In this document: in pieces, positions 21,370-33,288 of the stretch
Layout of the letters: each line of letters starts with the position of its first letter
Position numbering within the stretch: position 1 is the first letter of the stretch
Source of the DNA: Viscum album
Lineage: Eukaryota > Streptophyta > Magnoliopsida > Santalales > Viscaceae
Reading direction: 5' to 3'
Assembly: GCA_963277665.1 (NCBI GenBank)
Contig: CAUJRU010000139.1
Location: 1,470,128-1,534,127 of the forward strand
DNA length: 64,000 nt
Notes under the pieces: generated by a model
Told to the model about the DNA's origin: nothing
Databases searched by the model: none
Seen by the model: the letters and a program-made list of their open reading frames with translations, nothing else
Program-made: the position numbers and the translations under genes

Positions 21370-24110
21370 TCCAACTGATAACAATATTTAACCCACTAGA
21401 TCTCACATGATATTCATGATTCTATTGAGATAGGACTTTAGTCATGGGGTCTACCACGTTCTCTTCTTTGGACACTCATCTCACTACAAATTCACCCCTT
21501 TGATATAAATCACTCAAGAGGTGAAACTTCAAAAGAATTTTCATTGTCTATTGATGTGAACGTGGTTCTTTCGCAAGATCCACTATCGCATAATTATCAT
21601 AATACAATGTCATTGGGTATCTAATGCTAGGAATCACATCAAGATCCTAGAAGAAGTTTCGAATCCATATGGCTTATTTGGCTGCACCAAAATCCACAAT
21701 ATATTCGGACTCTATTGTAGAATCGGAAACAACATGCTGCATTGAACGCTTCCAGCTCACAACTCCTCCGTTGAGACAGAAAACATATCTTGATTGTGAC
21801 TTCAAATCATTCTGATATATCTGAAAACCAGCATCAACATACCCTCTTATGAAATGCTCCTCATCTTCTCCATATAGAGGAACATATCCTTACTTCTTCT
21901 CAAATACTTAAGTATAGTCTTAACAACAGTCCAATGTTGTTCTCCTAGATCTACTTGATATATTCCTATCATTCTCATCTCATAGGAAACATCAAGTCTG
22001 GTACATAACCATGGTATATATGATGGATCATATAACCTAAGAATATGTGATCTTACTCATCCTATATTTCTACGGTTGTGTCTGAGGCCACATTCTCTTA
22101 GAAAGTTGTAGGCCATGTGACACTAGAACCAATCCCCTCTTGGATTGTTCTTTACTAAATATCTTTAGTATCTGGTCAATGTATGTACCCTAAAATAGTC
22201 TAAGAAACCTCCTGGATCTATCATGTAGGATATTGATCCCTAGAATGTAGGCTGCTTCACCTAAGCCGTTCATGGATAAACACTTGTTCAACTAGTCCTT
22301 AACTAACTGTAAGACTAGTAAATCATTTCCAATAAGAAATATGTTGTCAACATATACTACTATGATAACGACCACATTATCATTAAACTAATTATAAATA
22401 CATGGCTCACATTCATTCTTAATGAAACCCAATTCATTTAAAACTTTATCAAATCGAATATTCCATGACATGGATGCTTACTTTAATCCATAAATGGATT
22501 TATGAAACTTACAAACCTGTTTTGATTCACCTTGTGTCACAAACCCTTCAAGTTGTGTCATATTGACATCTTCCTAATGATTATCATTAAGGAATTCTAT
22601 ATTGACATCCATCCGCCAAATCTCGTAGTCATGGTAAGCTGTTATGGAAAGTATAATTCTTATGGATTTAAACATGGAAACTAGTGAGAATGTTTCATTA
22701 TATTCAATTACATAACGTGTTTTGAATCCTTTGGCCACTAGCCTTACTTTATAGGTGCTAACTTGACCTTCTATGTCCAACTTTCTTTTGAACACCCATT
22801 TTCATCCAACAGGCTTTAGATCAACTAGCTCATTGACCAAAACCCAAACTTAGTTCTAATACATGGAATCCATCTTAGAATTCATAGCTTCTAGACATCT
22901 TGTATCTTCTGAGCTATCTACTGATTCCTTGTAGGAGAGAGGTTTATCATTTTCCAACAATAATGATTCACCATAATCAGTGAATAAGAAACAAAATATC
23001 TCCGGTTCCCTTACCTCTCTTGAGCTCCTACGTAGTACTTGTGTTTTTGGAACCTCTTCCATAGGGACCAGAGGAACTTGTTCCTATACCAACTCTTGTG
23101 TATCTTAAGTATCAACTTCATCAAAGTAAATATTTCTACCACTATCCTTTTTTTGGATGTGATACCTCTCAAGAAATATGACTTGTCTAGCGATAGTCAC
23201 TTTCTAGTTTGAAGGGTTACAAAGATAATATCCTTTCATTTCTTTGGGATATCCTATAAAGATACACCTCATGCCCCGAGGTGCTAGTTTGTTGCCTAAA
23301 AAGGCCTTAACAAATGTCTCGTATCCCCATACATGTGTGTGTGAAAAAATGGGTTTATTTTAATACCATAACTCAGAGGGAATTCCATTTTTTGCCTTAG
23401 TTGGCACTCACTTTAATTTCGATACTACAATTCGTAATGCATATCCCTAAAAGGATAATGGAATATTTCCATGACTCATCATCGACCTCACCATGTCCAA
23501 CAAGGTTCAGTTCCTCCTTTCATTAACACCATTCCACTATGGGGTATAAGGAAGAGTGAGTTGTGATAGAATCCCAGACTCCTGTAAAAGTTCGATGAAC
23601 GCTTGATTCAGATATTCTCTACCTCGATCCGATCAAAGATTCATTATCTTATTACTAAGCTGATTCTCTAGTTCATTTTTCAATTCCTTAAATTTCTCCA
23701 ATGAATTTGACTTATACCACATTAAGTAGATATATTCATATATACTCAAATCATCAATAAAAGTAATGAAGTAAGAATATCCACCTCTAGAATCTACTAG
23801 AAATGGTCCACACAAATCAATGTGTACCAATACTAGAAGATTTATGGATGTTTCACCTTTTCCACCAAAAGGAGGTTTGGTCATTTTCCTTTATAAACCA
23901 ACTTGATATCTAACATGTTTTTTTAGCTTAGTAGAGCCTAAATAACCATATTGGCAGAGCTTTGTCAAGCGCTTATTTTTTACATGACCGAGATGGTGAT
24001 GCCACAATTGGGTGTTGTATGAGTCATGTGACTTTGTTTCTTTATCAATTTCCAACACATGGATTTCATAATTTAATACATAGAAAATGTTATTTAAATG
24101 TGTCATATCA
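21370..24110 (-). pseudogene. Copia C pol remnant (pre-integrase, integrase, reverse transcriptase, RNase H)
   Basis: Minus strand. Pre-integrase LWHHHLGHVKNKRLTKL near 23990. Integrase MTKPPFGGKGE, LVHIDLCGPFLVDSRGGYSYFITFIDD at 23884-23740 holds the first catalytic Asp, followed by ENQLSNKIMNL. Reverse transcriptase pieces: QVSTYKVRLVAKGFKTRYVI and MDVNIEFLND at 22795-22574. RNase H near 21900-21650 (GGVVSWKRSMQ, DSTIESEYIV). Stops and frameshifts throughout; for example the RT region before 22574 breaks soon after MDVNIEFLNDNH. Motifs are those of the Angela/BARE-like group of copia. Continuous with the gag part to the right. Confidence 0.82.
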
Positions 24111-25230
24111 TAACATTGTTGTAATTATAAATGAAACAACCCTTATTTCTAAATTTGAAAATAAATCCATCCATATCCAAACATGATACATAAATTATAT
24201 TAATGGAAACACTAGGTACATAATAACAGTTATGTAAAACCAAAACCATCCCCGTTACCAATGAGAGATGTTAATCGCCAATGGACAATGAATCTAGCCT
24301 CACACCATTGGTAGTTCGATGACCCGATTCTCCTTTGAAAATATTTCTAAATCTAATTGGTTCCTGCATTTGAATACAGATGTGAGGCCCACATACTGTA
24401 TCTAAAACCCAATGTGTAGAAATGGAAAGGTTACACTCAATAAAAAATGCACCTTTATCATCCCCATTCTTCTGGGTGCAATTCCTCATTCAGTGGCCTA
24501 GCTTACCTCATGCAAAACATACTGCCTCTCGTTCCTTGTTCTGCCTCTAGATCTTCCCCTTCTGGGTGGGACGGTGCTCTCAAGATTCAAACCATTTATA
24601 AATCCTTGGCCCCTTTTCCTTGTCCTTCCTCTTGTTATTCACCATAAGGACTGAAGGTTTTTCATGCCCCATGTCCTTATCTACCTGGATAATTAAGGTC
24701 AGAAGTTCGTATATACTCTTATCATTGTTTCTCATGTTGTAGTTGACAATAAAGTGATAGAAGGTCTTAGGAAGTGATGATAGGATGATATCTGTATGTA
24801 ACTCATTTGAGAACTTAATTCTTAAGATGTCCAAGCATTCAGTGTAGCCAATAAGCATGACCACATGAGGCCCAGCTAGCACAAACACTCCAAGAATAAT
24901 TGTGAACAAATAATTTTAGATCTCATATCTCTCTTGTCTTGCCTTCTCTTGATAGATATCCTTAAGGTGAAACATCATTCTATACACGTCCATGTTTTCA
25001 TGTTTCTTAAAGAGCTCATTAGACATGGTCGATAGCATGAAATATTGGACATATGTGCATCATTTAAATGTTTCATATATATAGATATTTCCAGATCACT
25101 ATCCTCATTTCAATGTGCAACTACAACAGGCTCCTCCAACACATACAATTTCTTCTCGTGGTGAAGGATGACAGGTAAACGCCTCTACAACACCTAGAAA
25201 TTGGTGTCGGTGAGATGGTTTTCCTTCCCA
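24111..25230 (-). pseudogene. Copia C gag and protease remnant
   Basis: Minus strand. Gag begins near 25230 (HHEKKLYVLEEP), continues MSNELFKKHENMDVYRMMFHLKDIY near 25030 and TDIILSSLPKTFYHFIVNYNM near 24780, the UBN2-type gag region. A zinc-knuckle tail ends at MRNCTQ near 24480. The protease signature reads WVLDTVCGPHIC near 24400; the usual DTG is DTV, so the active site is damaged. Gag would form the virus-like particle and the protease would cut the polyprotein. Several stops; inactive. Confidence 0.78.
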
Positions 25231-27311
25231 AGTATGGTTCACAATGATATGTTTGATGTCATTTTTCTTTACATTTATAATAATTGAGATGAGAAAATAT
25301 TTAGTACTTTATCATGATAAAACTGAGGCAAATAAATTAATTAATTCTTATTAATCTCCCACTATTTTATCGAAATCCAATAGCCCTTACAATTGACTTC
25401 AGAATATTCTGTTGCCTGAATATTCTAGTGGAAAAGATCCATATTACCCTTCGCATTACCCCCACTAGGGTTGGTCAAGCAACATGAATGTTTTTAGGTA
25501 GGAATTAGAAATTCCAACTATATTAACTTTCAACTCCTTGATCCACTGAGTGGACTCCCCAATCCTGAAATCCATTTATTTTGGATTTCCTCAACCTTTG
25601 GCTCTTAGTCACACCAAGTCCGGCTGTGGAATTAAACCCTTGATTTGAACCAATTCAAGTTAACCCAAAATCTTGAATTATAATTCCCCAATAATTGAAA
25701 GCACCCCAACTAGGGTTGGTCAAGCACTTTGAACTATGGTTTGATTCTAACCAAGATTAAGGAAGGCTATACCGACTTAAAATTTCCCTGAGGGATTTTT
25801 TATCCTAATATGTAAATTTCGATTTACAATATTTATTACATGTTTTTTAATGGTAATTGGGAAATACTCAAGTGATTAACCATGTCTAAGATAATATTTA
25901 TTCACAAGACAGTCTTATTTTAGTTCTATATTTCAGGCTTGTTTAATTCATTAATTGTGTGATCGCGACAACACACCCATAATAAATAATCCATAAAACT
26001 AACAAAAATAAATGGTATGATCATGATCTTATTTAGTTAGTTAGTTTATCTAGCTATTGATAATCTAACCCAAGACCTAGCGGAGAAACCACCTTGAACC
26101 TTTTGGGTTCATGTTTATAGCTTTCCACCTGTCCGCCTTTGTATCTCCTTGGATTAATTTCGCCTTAGCTTCTAACTTGAGTTGCCCCCACTAGCTTGGG
26201 AGTTCCATCCATTACATATTCATTTATCTCACACGTAGTTGAGGGTTAAAACAGGGTTTTACATAAAAGAAACTATGAGCACACATTCCCTACATATTAA
26301 TAAGAAGAGGGCTCACAGGCCAAAAAATATAATTTAAATAAATAAATTAAAATAAACCATCCATATAAAAAGGTCATGGTCTAGCTCATGATCATACATA
26401 CATGCAATGATATTTATAAATAAATAAAACTAGCATTCAATTCTTTAATCATTATTGTTTAAGATAAATCATGATCAAATCAGTCAATTATGTTTTTTAA
26501 TTAATCAATTCTTTTATCTTAGCCCCTTTTCTAAATTTCTTTGAGATTATCATCTATCATAATTTTAAACAAATAAATTCATTTAAAATTAACTTGGTAT
26601 GTAACTTGTACCTTGGATGAAACTCGGTGAATTCCCGTTCACAACTACCCAATGAATAGAAAGGAATATTACACAGATATTAAATTAAACACAAATATAT
26701 AAAACACTTGTCACGTGTTGTTCCCCAACTTTACTCCTGCACCATGGTACACGTCTCTAGGGTTGGTATAATATAATAATAAATTTTAATAAATCTACGT
26801 AATTTGGATCAGTACATGTCGTGTAGTTCCCACTACATGACATGTAATATCGTTCACCATCCATCTAAAGTACACACCCGAGGTGTTGGCATGTAGATGT
26901 ACATTGTAATTCTTTGAAGTACACGACATGTCCAGTGGGCCATACACTGTGTAGTATCCGCGTTACATGGTCTCCAGCTGGGCAAGCTGTGTACGGGGTA
27001 CAGGGTCCAAACCTAACCCAAAGGGACTACACGCCATGTCAAGTGGGCCACATGGCATGTAATCTTGAAACTCTATACCACCTGTTCCTAGTTAACACAT
27101 GGAGTCATAAGGACTTAGATAAATTCCAACACATTGATTGGTTTGGTGAACTAGTCCCAATGCATTGAACCTTGACTACATGACATGTGAGGTAGAATAC
27201 ATGTCATGCGTTTTGGTGTTGTACATCCATGAACCTTTGGCACCTCTGGATGACATAATATATTTTTATTTTAATCAAAATTAAAAAAAAGGATCATTTC
27301 CATAAGGTGAA
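25231..27311 (-). other. 5' leader of copia C, proximal part (non-coding)
   Basis: Between gag and the inserted gypsy element; it continues at 37034-37213 to the 5' LTR, giving a leader of about 2.3 kb. No frame with recognisable domains. ACCCCAACTAGGGTTGGTCA-like text occurs twice (about 25460 and 25703). A run of dyad-symmetric motifs built on ACATGACATGT lies at 26811-27212. A reading frame in that run (26914-27168) is not supported as a gene. Confidence 0.55.
26811..27212. repeat. Array of dyad motifs in the copia C leader
   Basis: Three clear dyads and one weaker dyad, spaced about 110-150 bases: 26813-26846 (ACATGTCGTGTAGT / ACTACATGACATGT), 27028-27064 (ACACGCCATGT / ACATGGCATGT), 27180-27210 (ACATGACATGT / ACATGTCATGC), and a weaker one at 26918-26957. 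Arms of 10-14 bases pair with one mismatch around short spacers, two of which contain GTGGGCC. Confidence 0.6.
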
Positions 27312-30300
27312 TGTAACGCCCCGACCCCAGCTACCCAGAGTCGGTGCATTACTTCGTAACATTGGCATGATCACAAAAGATCAAGTCTCGAAAGACCGAT
27401 TAGTTTAGTAGCCTTGGAAACACTAGATACATTCATAAGTCTTTCATTACATCAATATTAAACAAACTACAATAACATGGTCTTCATAGTCCACACTCAT
27501 ATCTTCACTGACTATCCTTGCAAGTCAGTCATAATACACTTCTTCACATCCTGGAAAATATTTAAACATTGAAAGGGGTGAGCTCAGATGCTCAGTAAGA
27601 ATAACAATATTGCGGAAGCTTTCATAAATAAACATAAACATTTAAGGCAATGTATAACTAAAACAAAATCCTTTTAAACTTTAACATCAACATAATATGG
27701 CAAAAGTAAAATGAGATAATGCCATTTACTTCTTCACATGGGTATTCTACTGGTCGAATAATCACATGCAATATCAACAACCACTTTCATAATGAGGAAA
27801 TGTATAATGCCGGACATTCTGAAACATTTTTTCAAGGCCTCGGCCAAGACATCTAAAATGATTAAGGCCTCGGCCAAAACCATAAATCAAATTGGGAAAG
27901 GGCCTCGGCCAATTCCACGTCTAGTTGTCTCATGAGACCTACCGATGCATCGAGGAGCTATTGCGGGCTCCACCCGTCACTTATTAAGTCCAATACATTC
28001 CTCATATGAATAGGTTTAAACATATCATAAACCATAACATAATCGTATCTCATAAAACATGCATAAAGGAAACATAACATTTCCACATTTCAATCACAAG
28101 ATATCAATACAACACATTGATATAATAAAAACTCTTTCAAAACCATTTCCAATACCAAAATAAAAGAAAGTTAAAACTTTGTATTTATTTTTCATTAAAA
28201 AAATGACGGCTTGTAGAGGAAGCCGAAACTCAAATAATGGTCACGGCGGCGGAGAAGTCGTTGTCGCCGCATATGTATGGAAAGAAAAACATTCCCTTTT
28301 TGTCGTTTAGTAAAACGCTTCATATAAAAAGATTCCTTTTGAATAAACTTAAAAGTCAAATGGGTTTATACACCGTATAAAAGAAAGTTGTGTATAAAAC
28401 CAAATATGCCTCAATGGAAGGAGATTGAGACGAAGTCCTTAAAAAGATCATTTTTAAAATAAAATAGATCTATTATGTGTAATCACTATAGGTACACATA
28501 AAGAGAGTAAAAATACAAAATAGTACATAATAACATCATGACATAATTTGAAAGTAGGAGATTAACCCAAAGAATGGAAGTTGGGTTAAGAAATTCCCTT
28601 ACCTTGTGTCCGACTTGATTCGACTGTTCTTTAACCTCCTGAATAATAAACTAGAGTTAATATATACCCTATTAAGAACCATTTTTAATTTCATTATCCT
28701 TTTTATATCACTTATTACAATGTTATTATGTAATTATTTAAGTTAATAACGGTCGTTTTGTCGATCTTTGGTACTTGAGTCAACAATAAGCTTCTTATAA
28801 TTACACACACCTACATCTAATGGTTACAGAAGCATAAGTAAAACATAAACACATTATATATCATATATAAATATAGTGACATCTTAATGGCCACCTTTGA
28901 AGGTGTTATATGAGTGTTGAACAATCATCATTTCGTGAGACAGAAATTCGCCATCCACAGAAACCGTATGTTCTTTAACCATTAGATGTAGGTGTGTGTA
29001 AGTGTAGCTCGAATACTTCTTATAACAACATACTAGTATATTGAGGATACTGGTGTTGTTACAAAATAATTGAATAAAAAGAGTTTAGGGGGTTGGAGAA
29101 GAAAAATAAAACAAAACAACATTAGAAAAGACATTACCTCAAAATCGGGTAACTCTTTTTGATTTGAGCCAAAGGCTTCCTTGGGAAGAGTTCTGCCCAA
29201 AGTGAGGCTTATATGAGTAAGAGAGGGATGTTGGGAGAGTATTTGGGCAGAGGTTTGCCGAGCCAAATGGCTTGAAAGTGTGAATAAGGTGGGAGAGGTG
29301 GGGGCCTTTTATAAGTGGAGAGGAGGGGCTCTTTTGGAAAGATTGAAATGTTACATTATTTCACAATGCTTTTCGGATTCTAAAGGTCCCACACTTATAT
29401 ACTTAGAGGATAAGGTGATAAGGTTTCGAAATATCTTCATCCAATAGGCTTTGGACAAGTGTAAGCCTTGGATTTTGCATTATCTTCTCATTTTATTTAA
29501 ATCGTTAAATAATGAGGTCATCACTGCATCATCCTGATGTCATAAATAATTTAATTTATTTAATGTCTAAAAATTATAAAAATAATACTATGATGTAGGA
29601 AATCTTTTTAGATTTCTAATGAATATTTATAATCAAAATTTGGACTTGTGTAACCCCACGTAAAAATTGTTTTAGTAAAACATTTTATGTTTGTGTCATT
29701 TTTTTACTTTAACATTAAATAAAAGGTGTTTATGTCATTTTCTAACTAAAGTGGCTCCATGGGGTCCCCAAGTTGACCCATGGGTTGTCTTGGTCGTCCA
29801 TGACTAATCCAATAGTAGTAGGACAAGTGTCAAGCTCATATCAGGTTATTAAAACATTGTTTTTACCTTAAACTACACTAATTACCTCTAATCGCGATTA
29901 AGAACTTAAAAGTTACTATTCACCAAAAATTATTTTAATCTCATTGAACCACATTTTACTTCTTAATGACAACCATGTATGTCGGATTTTTGAAAATCAA
30001 ATCACAGAAGTGGTAATATTTCATTTAAACGAAAAATCAGTTATTTAACTACCACTTAGTGGTTTCACTATTCATCAAAAATTGAAGTTTTTCAGAACAA
30101 GGCCAAAATTTCACCCTAAGCTATAATTGATATTCCGAATTCAAAAATGATGTCTATTTTAAAAAATTCCAAACATATAAGTTGTATTAATTAATTTTAT
30201 AATTAATTCCCGCTGTTACAACAAATAGCGTGTTTTTAAGAAACAATTTATATCAAAAGTTTGGCAACTGTTTATGTCCAATTTCAATGTTAAATTAATT

Positions 30301-30669
30301 CTAATGACCACCATTGGATAAAATGGTAAAAATATATTCTAATTATACTTTAAAACAACCAAATATTATAATTTATCACTATAAATTATTTTGATTAAAA
30401 AAGTTGTTTTAAGTATTTTTCACTATTCATAAAAATTTTGAAGTTCTCAGAAAATTACAAAAAATTCAACATAGGCTAATTTCAATCTTAGGAATACAAA
30501 AATGAAGTCCATTTTGAAATATAAAATTTCTATAATTTTAAAAAGTGGTTATTACTATTCATAACGGCTACTTTGATTTGTCGCGATGTTTTAGAACTCG
30601 AAGTTGCGTACAATGCAAGCTATTGTATTATTGAATGAGAAGCGTATCGTGGAAGCTCGGGGTGTTACA
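27312..30669 (-). repeat. 3' LTR of the TR-GAG element (3358 bases)
   Basis: Minus strand TGTAACACCCCGAGC... to ...GGGGCGTTACA. Nearly identical to 33289-37033 except that about 405 bases (the counterpart of 34784-35189) are replaced by a 26-base block at 28801-28826, which is an exact inverted copy of 28976-29001. TATA box on the minus strand near 29305. Confidence 0.93.
28801..29001. repeat. 26-base perfect inverted repeat unique to the 3' LTR
   Basis: 28801-28826 and 28976-29001 are exact reverse complements with a 149-base loop. The right arm is present in both LTRs (35339 onward in the other); the left arm exists only here, at the site of the deletion. Confidence 0.88.
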
Positions 30670-30683
30670 TTCTCCCCTCCTTC
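30670..30683 (-). other. Polypurine tract of the TR-GAG element
   Basis: Minus strand GAAGGAGGGGAGAA next to the LTR start TGTAACACC. Confidence 0.9.
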
Positions 30684-31716
30684 AATAAATTGCGTCCTCG
30701 CAATTTGAAATTTTTCTTGGAAAATAAAAGGTTGAAAAGAGAAAATACCTTTGAGGATAACCCACATCGGAAATAAGGTTAATAAATATATAACATTAAA
30801 AGAAAGCAAGATAAGTACAAAGGTCACCCGATATAGCCCATTCTAGGATTCTATGAAAATATGGATATGGAAGAAAAACAAACCATCAAGGTCTGATGGA
30901 GAGTTATAGAAAACAGGATTAGAAGAAAGTTTAACCATAAGAAAATCACAAACTTGTGATTGGTTAAACGGTCATTGAATCCCCAGTTGGAAAAGTTAAC
31001 CGACAAAATTTTTGTTTTAAGTTACCTTTTTTAATGTTGAGGAATTTATTTATGAGATTTAATAAGAACGTAAGGGAATATACATACTTGTTATGTATAC
31101 TTTCATTCGTTAATAAATATTTACCACAAACCCAACTTTTACTCCAAATGGTAACAGAACTCAAAAATATTCTATTTATCCTAATTGTATAAGGTTCAAA
31201 ATGTTAACACATACCATTTAGATTAGTAAAACTATTTTGTAATAACCAGGGACTTCCTCTAGGCTAGTGGTAGGAAATAAAGGCTTGTCGTACTATGGTT
31301 GTGGGTTCGATTCCTGCAGCTTTGTCCGACGCGACGGGTTATTCCCCACCCTGCAGGTTGTCCTTTTCCTAAAAATATAGTACTATACTATTCCAAAAAT
31401 AATCGTCATAAATGTTTTAACCTTAAACAATACTATCCAAAGTTCAACTTAATCCACTCCAACCTTTATAGTTATCCAAAATACCTTCATCCAGACTTTC
31501 TCTAAAAGGTCTCTAAATTCCAAAATCAATTGTAACATCAGATTCCCCAAACAAAGAAAAGTTTCTCTTATTGTCACATACTAAAAATATGATTACCTTA
31601 ATCATATTAAAACCTTACTGAAATCAAAAAGTACTGCAGTACAATTCTTATATATATATTACATTATTCTTATAACCAGAATATAATCCTTGAGTCCAAA
31701 AGCACCAATACATTAG
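30684..31716 (-). other. Non-coding interior of the TR-GAG element, where pol should be
   Basis: About 1 kb between the gag stop and the polypurine tract. No pol motif on the minus strand. A SINE-like block lies at 31245-31375 on the plus strand. The rest is AT-rich without recognisable content. Confidence 0.75.
31245..31375 (+). repeat. tRNA-derived SINE-like sequence inside the TR-GAG element
   Basis: Has an A-box-like GGCTAGTGGTAG near 31263 and a B-box-like GGGTTCGATTCCT near 31303, about 40 bases apart as in an RNA polymerase III promoter. GC-rich body (GACGCGACGGG) and a pyrimidine-rich end (GTCCTTTTCC). No clear target duplication found. A similar arrangement is at 60010-60160. Confidence 0.55.
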
Positions 31717-32784
31717 TTATTCTGCTTCAACTGTAGTAATAGCATAAGATTGTCCTTGATCCCTTGGCCTTTTCTGAGGTAAGTTTCCCTGACGCTTAGG
31801 ACATTCATTTGCATAATGACCCATTTCTCTACAATTGTAGCATTCAACTTTGACAGCCTCTTTCTTTCCCTTGCAATCACGAGTCTGGTGACCCTTTTCT
31901 CCACATTTATAACAAACTCCCATTCCTTTTAGGCAAGTACCAGGGTGATTCTTCCCACAATTATCACATAATGGAAAATCCTTCTTTCCATTTTTCCCTT
32001 TATCTGTCTCTTGTTCCACCGTTCTCTTCTTCTCTTGCTTTACTTTGTTGTCATAAGACTTAGAGAATTCCTTTTCTCTCTTGATAGCACACGAGACAAT
32101 ATCTTCGTATGATGAGAAGGATTGTGATACCAAATCTCGACGGAGAAATGGTTTTAACCCATCAAAGAAACGATCAATCTTACTCCTTGGGTTACGTATG
32201 TAATCTGCAGCATACCTTGCTAACCTTGTAAAGTTAGCCTCATACTTTGCGACATTCTCATCCTCCTTCTGCCTCAGACTCAGAAATTGCCTTTCCATAT
32301 CTGCTCGATGGTCACGAGGAAAGTATTTTTCTAAGAAAAGCTCTTTGAACTCCCTCCATTCCATATTCGATACGTCATCATCTTCCTTTGTGTTTCGAAT
32401 CAGCGACCACCCCTGATCGGCATCTCCAGTGAGGCGGCAAACTGCCATGACAACCTTCTCCCTTTCACTACTCCCCAAAGCCTGAAATATTTTCTCTAGG
32501 GAATTTATCCATTGCTCGACTACTAAGGGATTTGTACTCCCATTGAACGTTGGTGGTTGTTGCCTCATGAATCGATCTAACATTGATCCTCCACGCTGTG
32601 GATCAGGGTGCTCCATACGGGTAAGGTTATTATTCATAACCTGAGTAAGTTGTCCCAGTATGGTGATTAGCTGATCGGCCCCAGTTGCATCACCAGCCCC
32701 ACTATAATTATCTTGAGCAGGAGGGCAATCCCTACATGGAGTGCGTGCATTGATACGGTTTCCATTCCTTCCACTAGGCGCCAT
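31717..32784 (-). CDS. gag: Gag polyprotein of the TR-GAG element (355 aa)
   Basis: Gag packages element RNA into cytoplasmic virus-like particles. The start codon follows a leader of about 500 bases after the primer site. A low-complexity N-terminus is followed by the Retrotrans_gag core at roughly residues 70-185 (QQPPTFNGSTNPLVVEQWI, WREFKELFLEKYFPRDHR, LSLRQKEDENVAKYEANF). A Lys/Glu-rich linker comes next, then three Cys-His knuckles: residues 273-284 (CDNCGKNHPGTC, short form), 291-304 (CYKCGEKGHQTRDC) and 315-328 (CYNCREMGHYANEC), the last two canonical CX2CX4HX4C. It stops at YAITTVEAE, about where protease starts in full Tekay elements, so the frame ends at the gag/pol border. The frame is fully open, the only intact element gene in the window, which suggests recent selection or recent origin. 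Confidence 0.93.
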   Translation of the reverse strand: MAPSGRNGNRINARTPCRDCPPAQDNYSGAGDATGADQLITILGQLTQVMNNNLTRMEHPDPQRGGSMLDRFMRQQPPTFNGSTNPLVVEQWINSLEKIFQALGSSEREKVVMAVCRLTGDADQGWSLIRNTKEDDDVSNMEWREFKELFLEKYFPRDHRADMERQFLSLRQKEDENVAKYEANFTRLARYAADYIRNPRSKIDRFFDGLKPFLRRDLVSQSFSSYEDIVSCAIKREKEFSKSYDNKVKQEKKRTVEQETDKGKNGKKDFPLCDNCGKNHPGTCLKGMGVCYKCGEKGHQTRDCKGKKEAVKVECYNCREMGHYANECPKRQGNLPQKRPRDQGQSYAITTVEAE

Positions 32785-33275
32785 TTCTAAACAATGGCAT
32801 AAACTAGATTAGTTTATGAATCAAAATACATAATCCCATACTTATAAAACACTTTACATAAATTGAACTATTTATGGATATAATCCATAATCATAAAAAG
32901 AAATGTTTTCTTTGAGGAAGTATGTACTCATAACCCTTCATAGTGGTTTGTAAGTAAAATGAGAATTATCCTAAGCATATCCCCCGGGAGTGTCGTAACC
33001 AAGAGTGCAGCAAGGCCCGTTGTCGTGCACCAGTTCCCGTTCGAGTCTAGCTCAAAGCGGTGTTTTCGGGTTTTACCCCTAGGTACATCTGTGCCAGAGC
33101 CGCCTCTACCTGCTCGTATCCAGACAGGGATGTATTTCTCGGAAAACTCATAACATCTCTATAACACCAAAATTCTAGGAAGTTCTTCTATACTAATCCT
33201 CAAAGTCTATCTTTGGGCTATGTGCTCTAATCAGAGTTTATCTAAATCTAGCTTCCAAGGTTAGTACTAACCTCC
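32785..33275 (-). other. 5' leader of the TR-GAG element
   Basis: Non-coding sequence between primer site and gag. The part at 32985-33135 is markedly GC-richer. A small plus-strand frame here (32959-33153) has no recognisable content. Confidence 0.6.
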
Positions 33276-33286
33276 CTCTGATACCA
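33276..33286 (-). other. Primer binding site of the TR-GAG element
   Basis: Minus strand TGGTATCAGAG, two bases after the LTR end; complementary to the 3' end of initiator tRNA-Met. Confidence 0.92.
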
Positions 33287-33288
33287 AC

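Noticed and set aside
26914..27168. 84-residue plus-strand frame
   Set aside because: It overlaps the dyad array of the copia C leader; the translation follows the repeated motif.
28244..28268. GGCGGCGG..CGCCGC hairpin as a terminator, also at 34221-34245
   Set aside because: A short GC stem without a following T run; it may be LTR structure, but nothing supports termination.
29033..29266. Minus-strand 77-residue frame, repeated at 35397-35630
   Set aside because: Repeated because it is in the two LTRs of one element; it lies just downstream of the TATA box, but no domain or coding signature was seen.
32959..33153. Small plus-strand gene, or a third tRNA-like SINE with GTTCGAGTCT near 33047
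   Set aside because: It lies in the TR-GAG leader; no convincing A box at the right distance and no protein domain.
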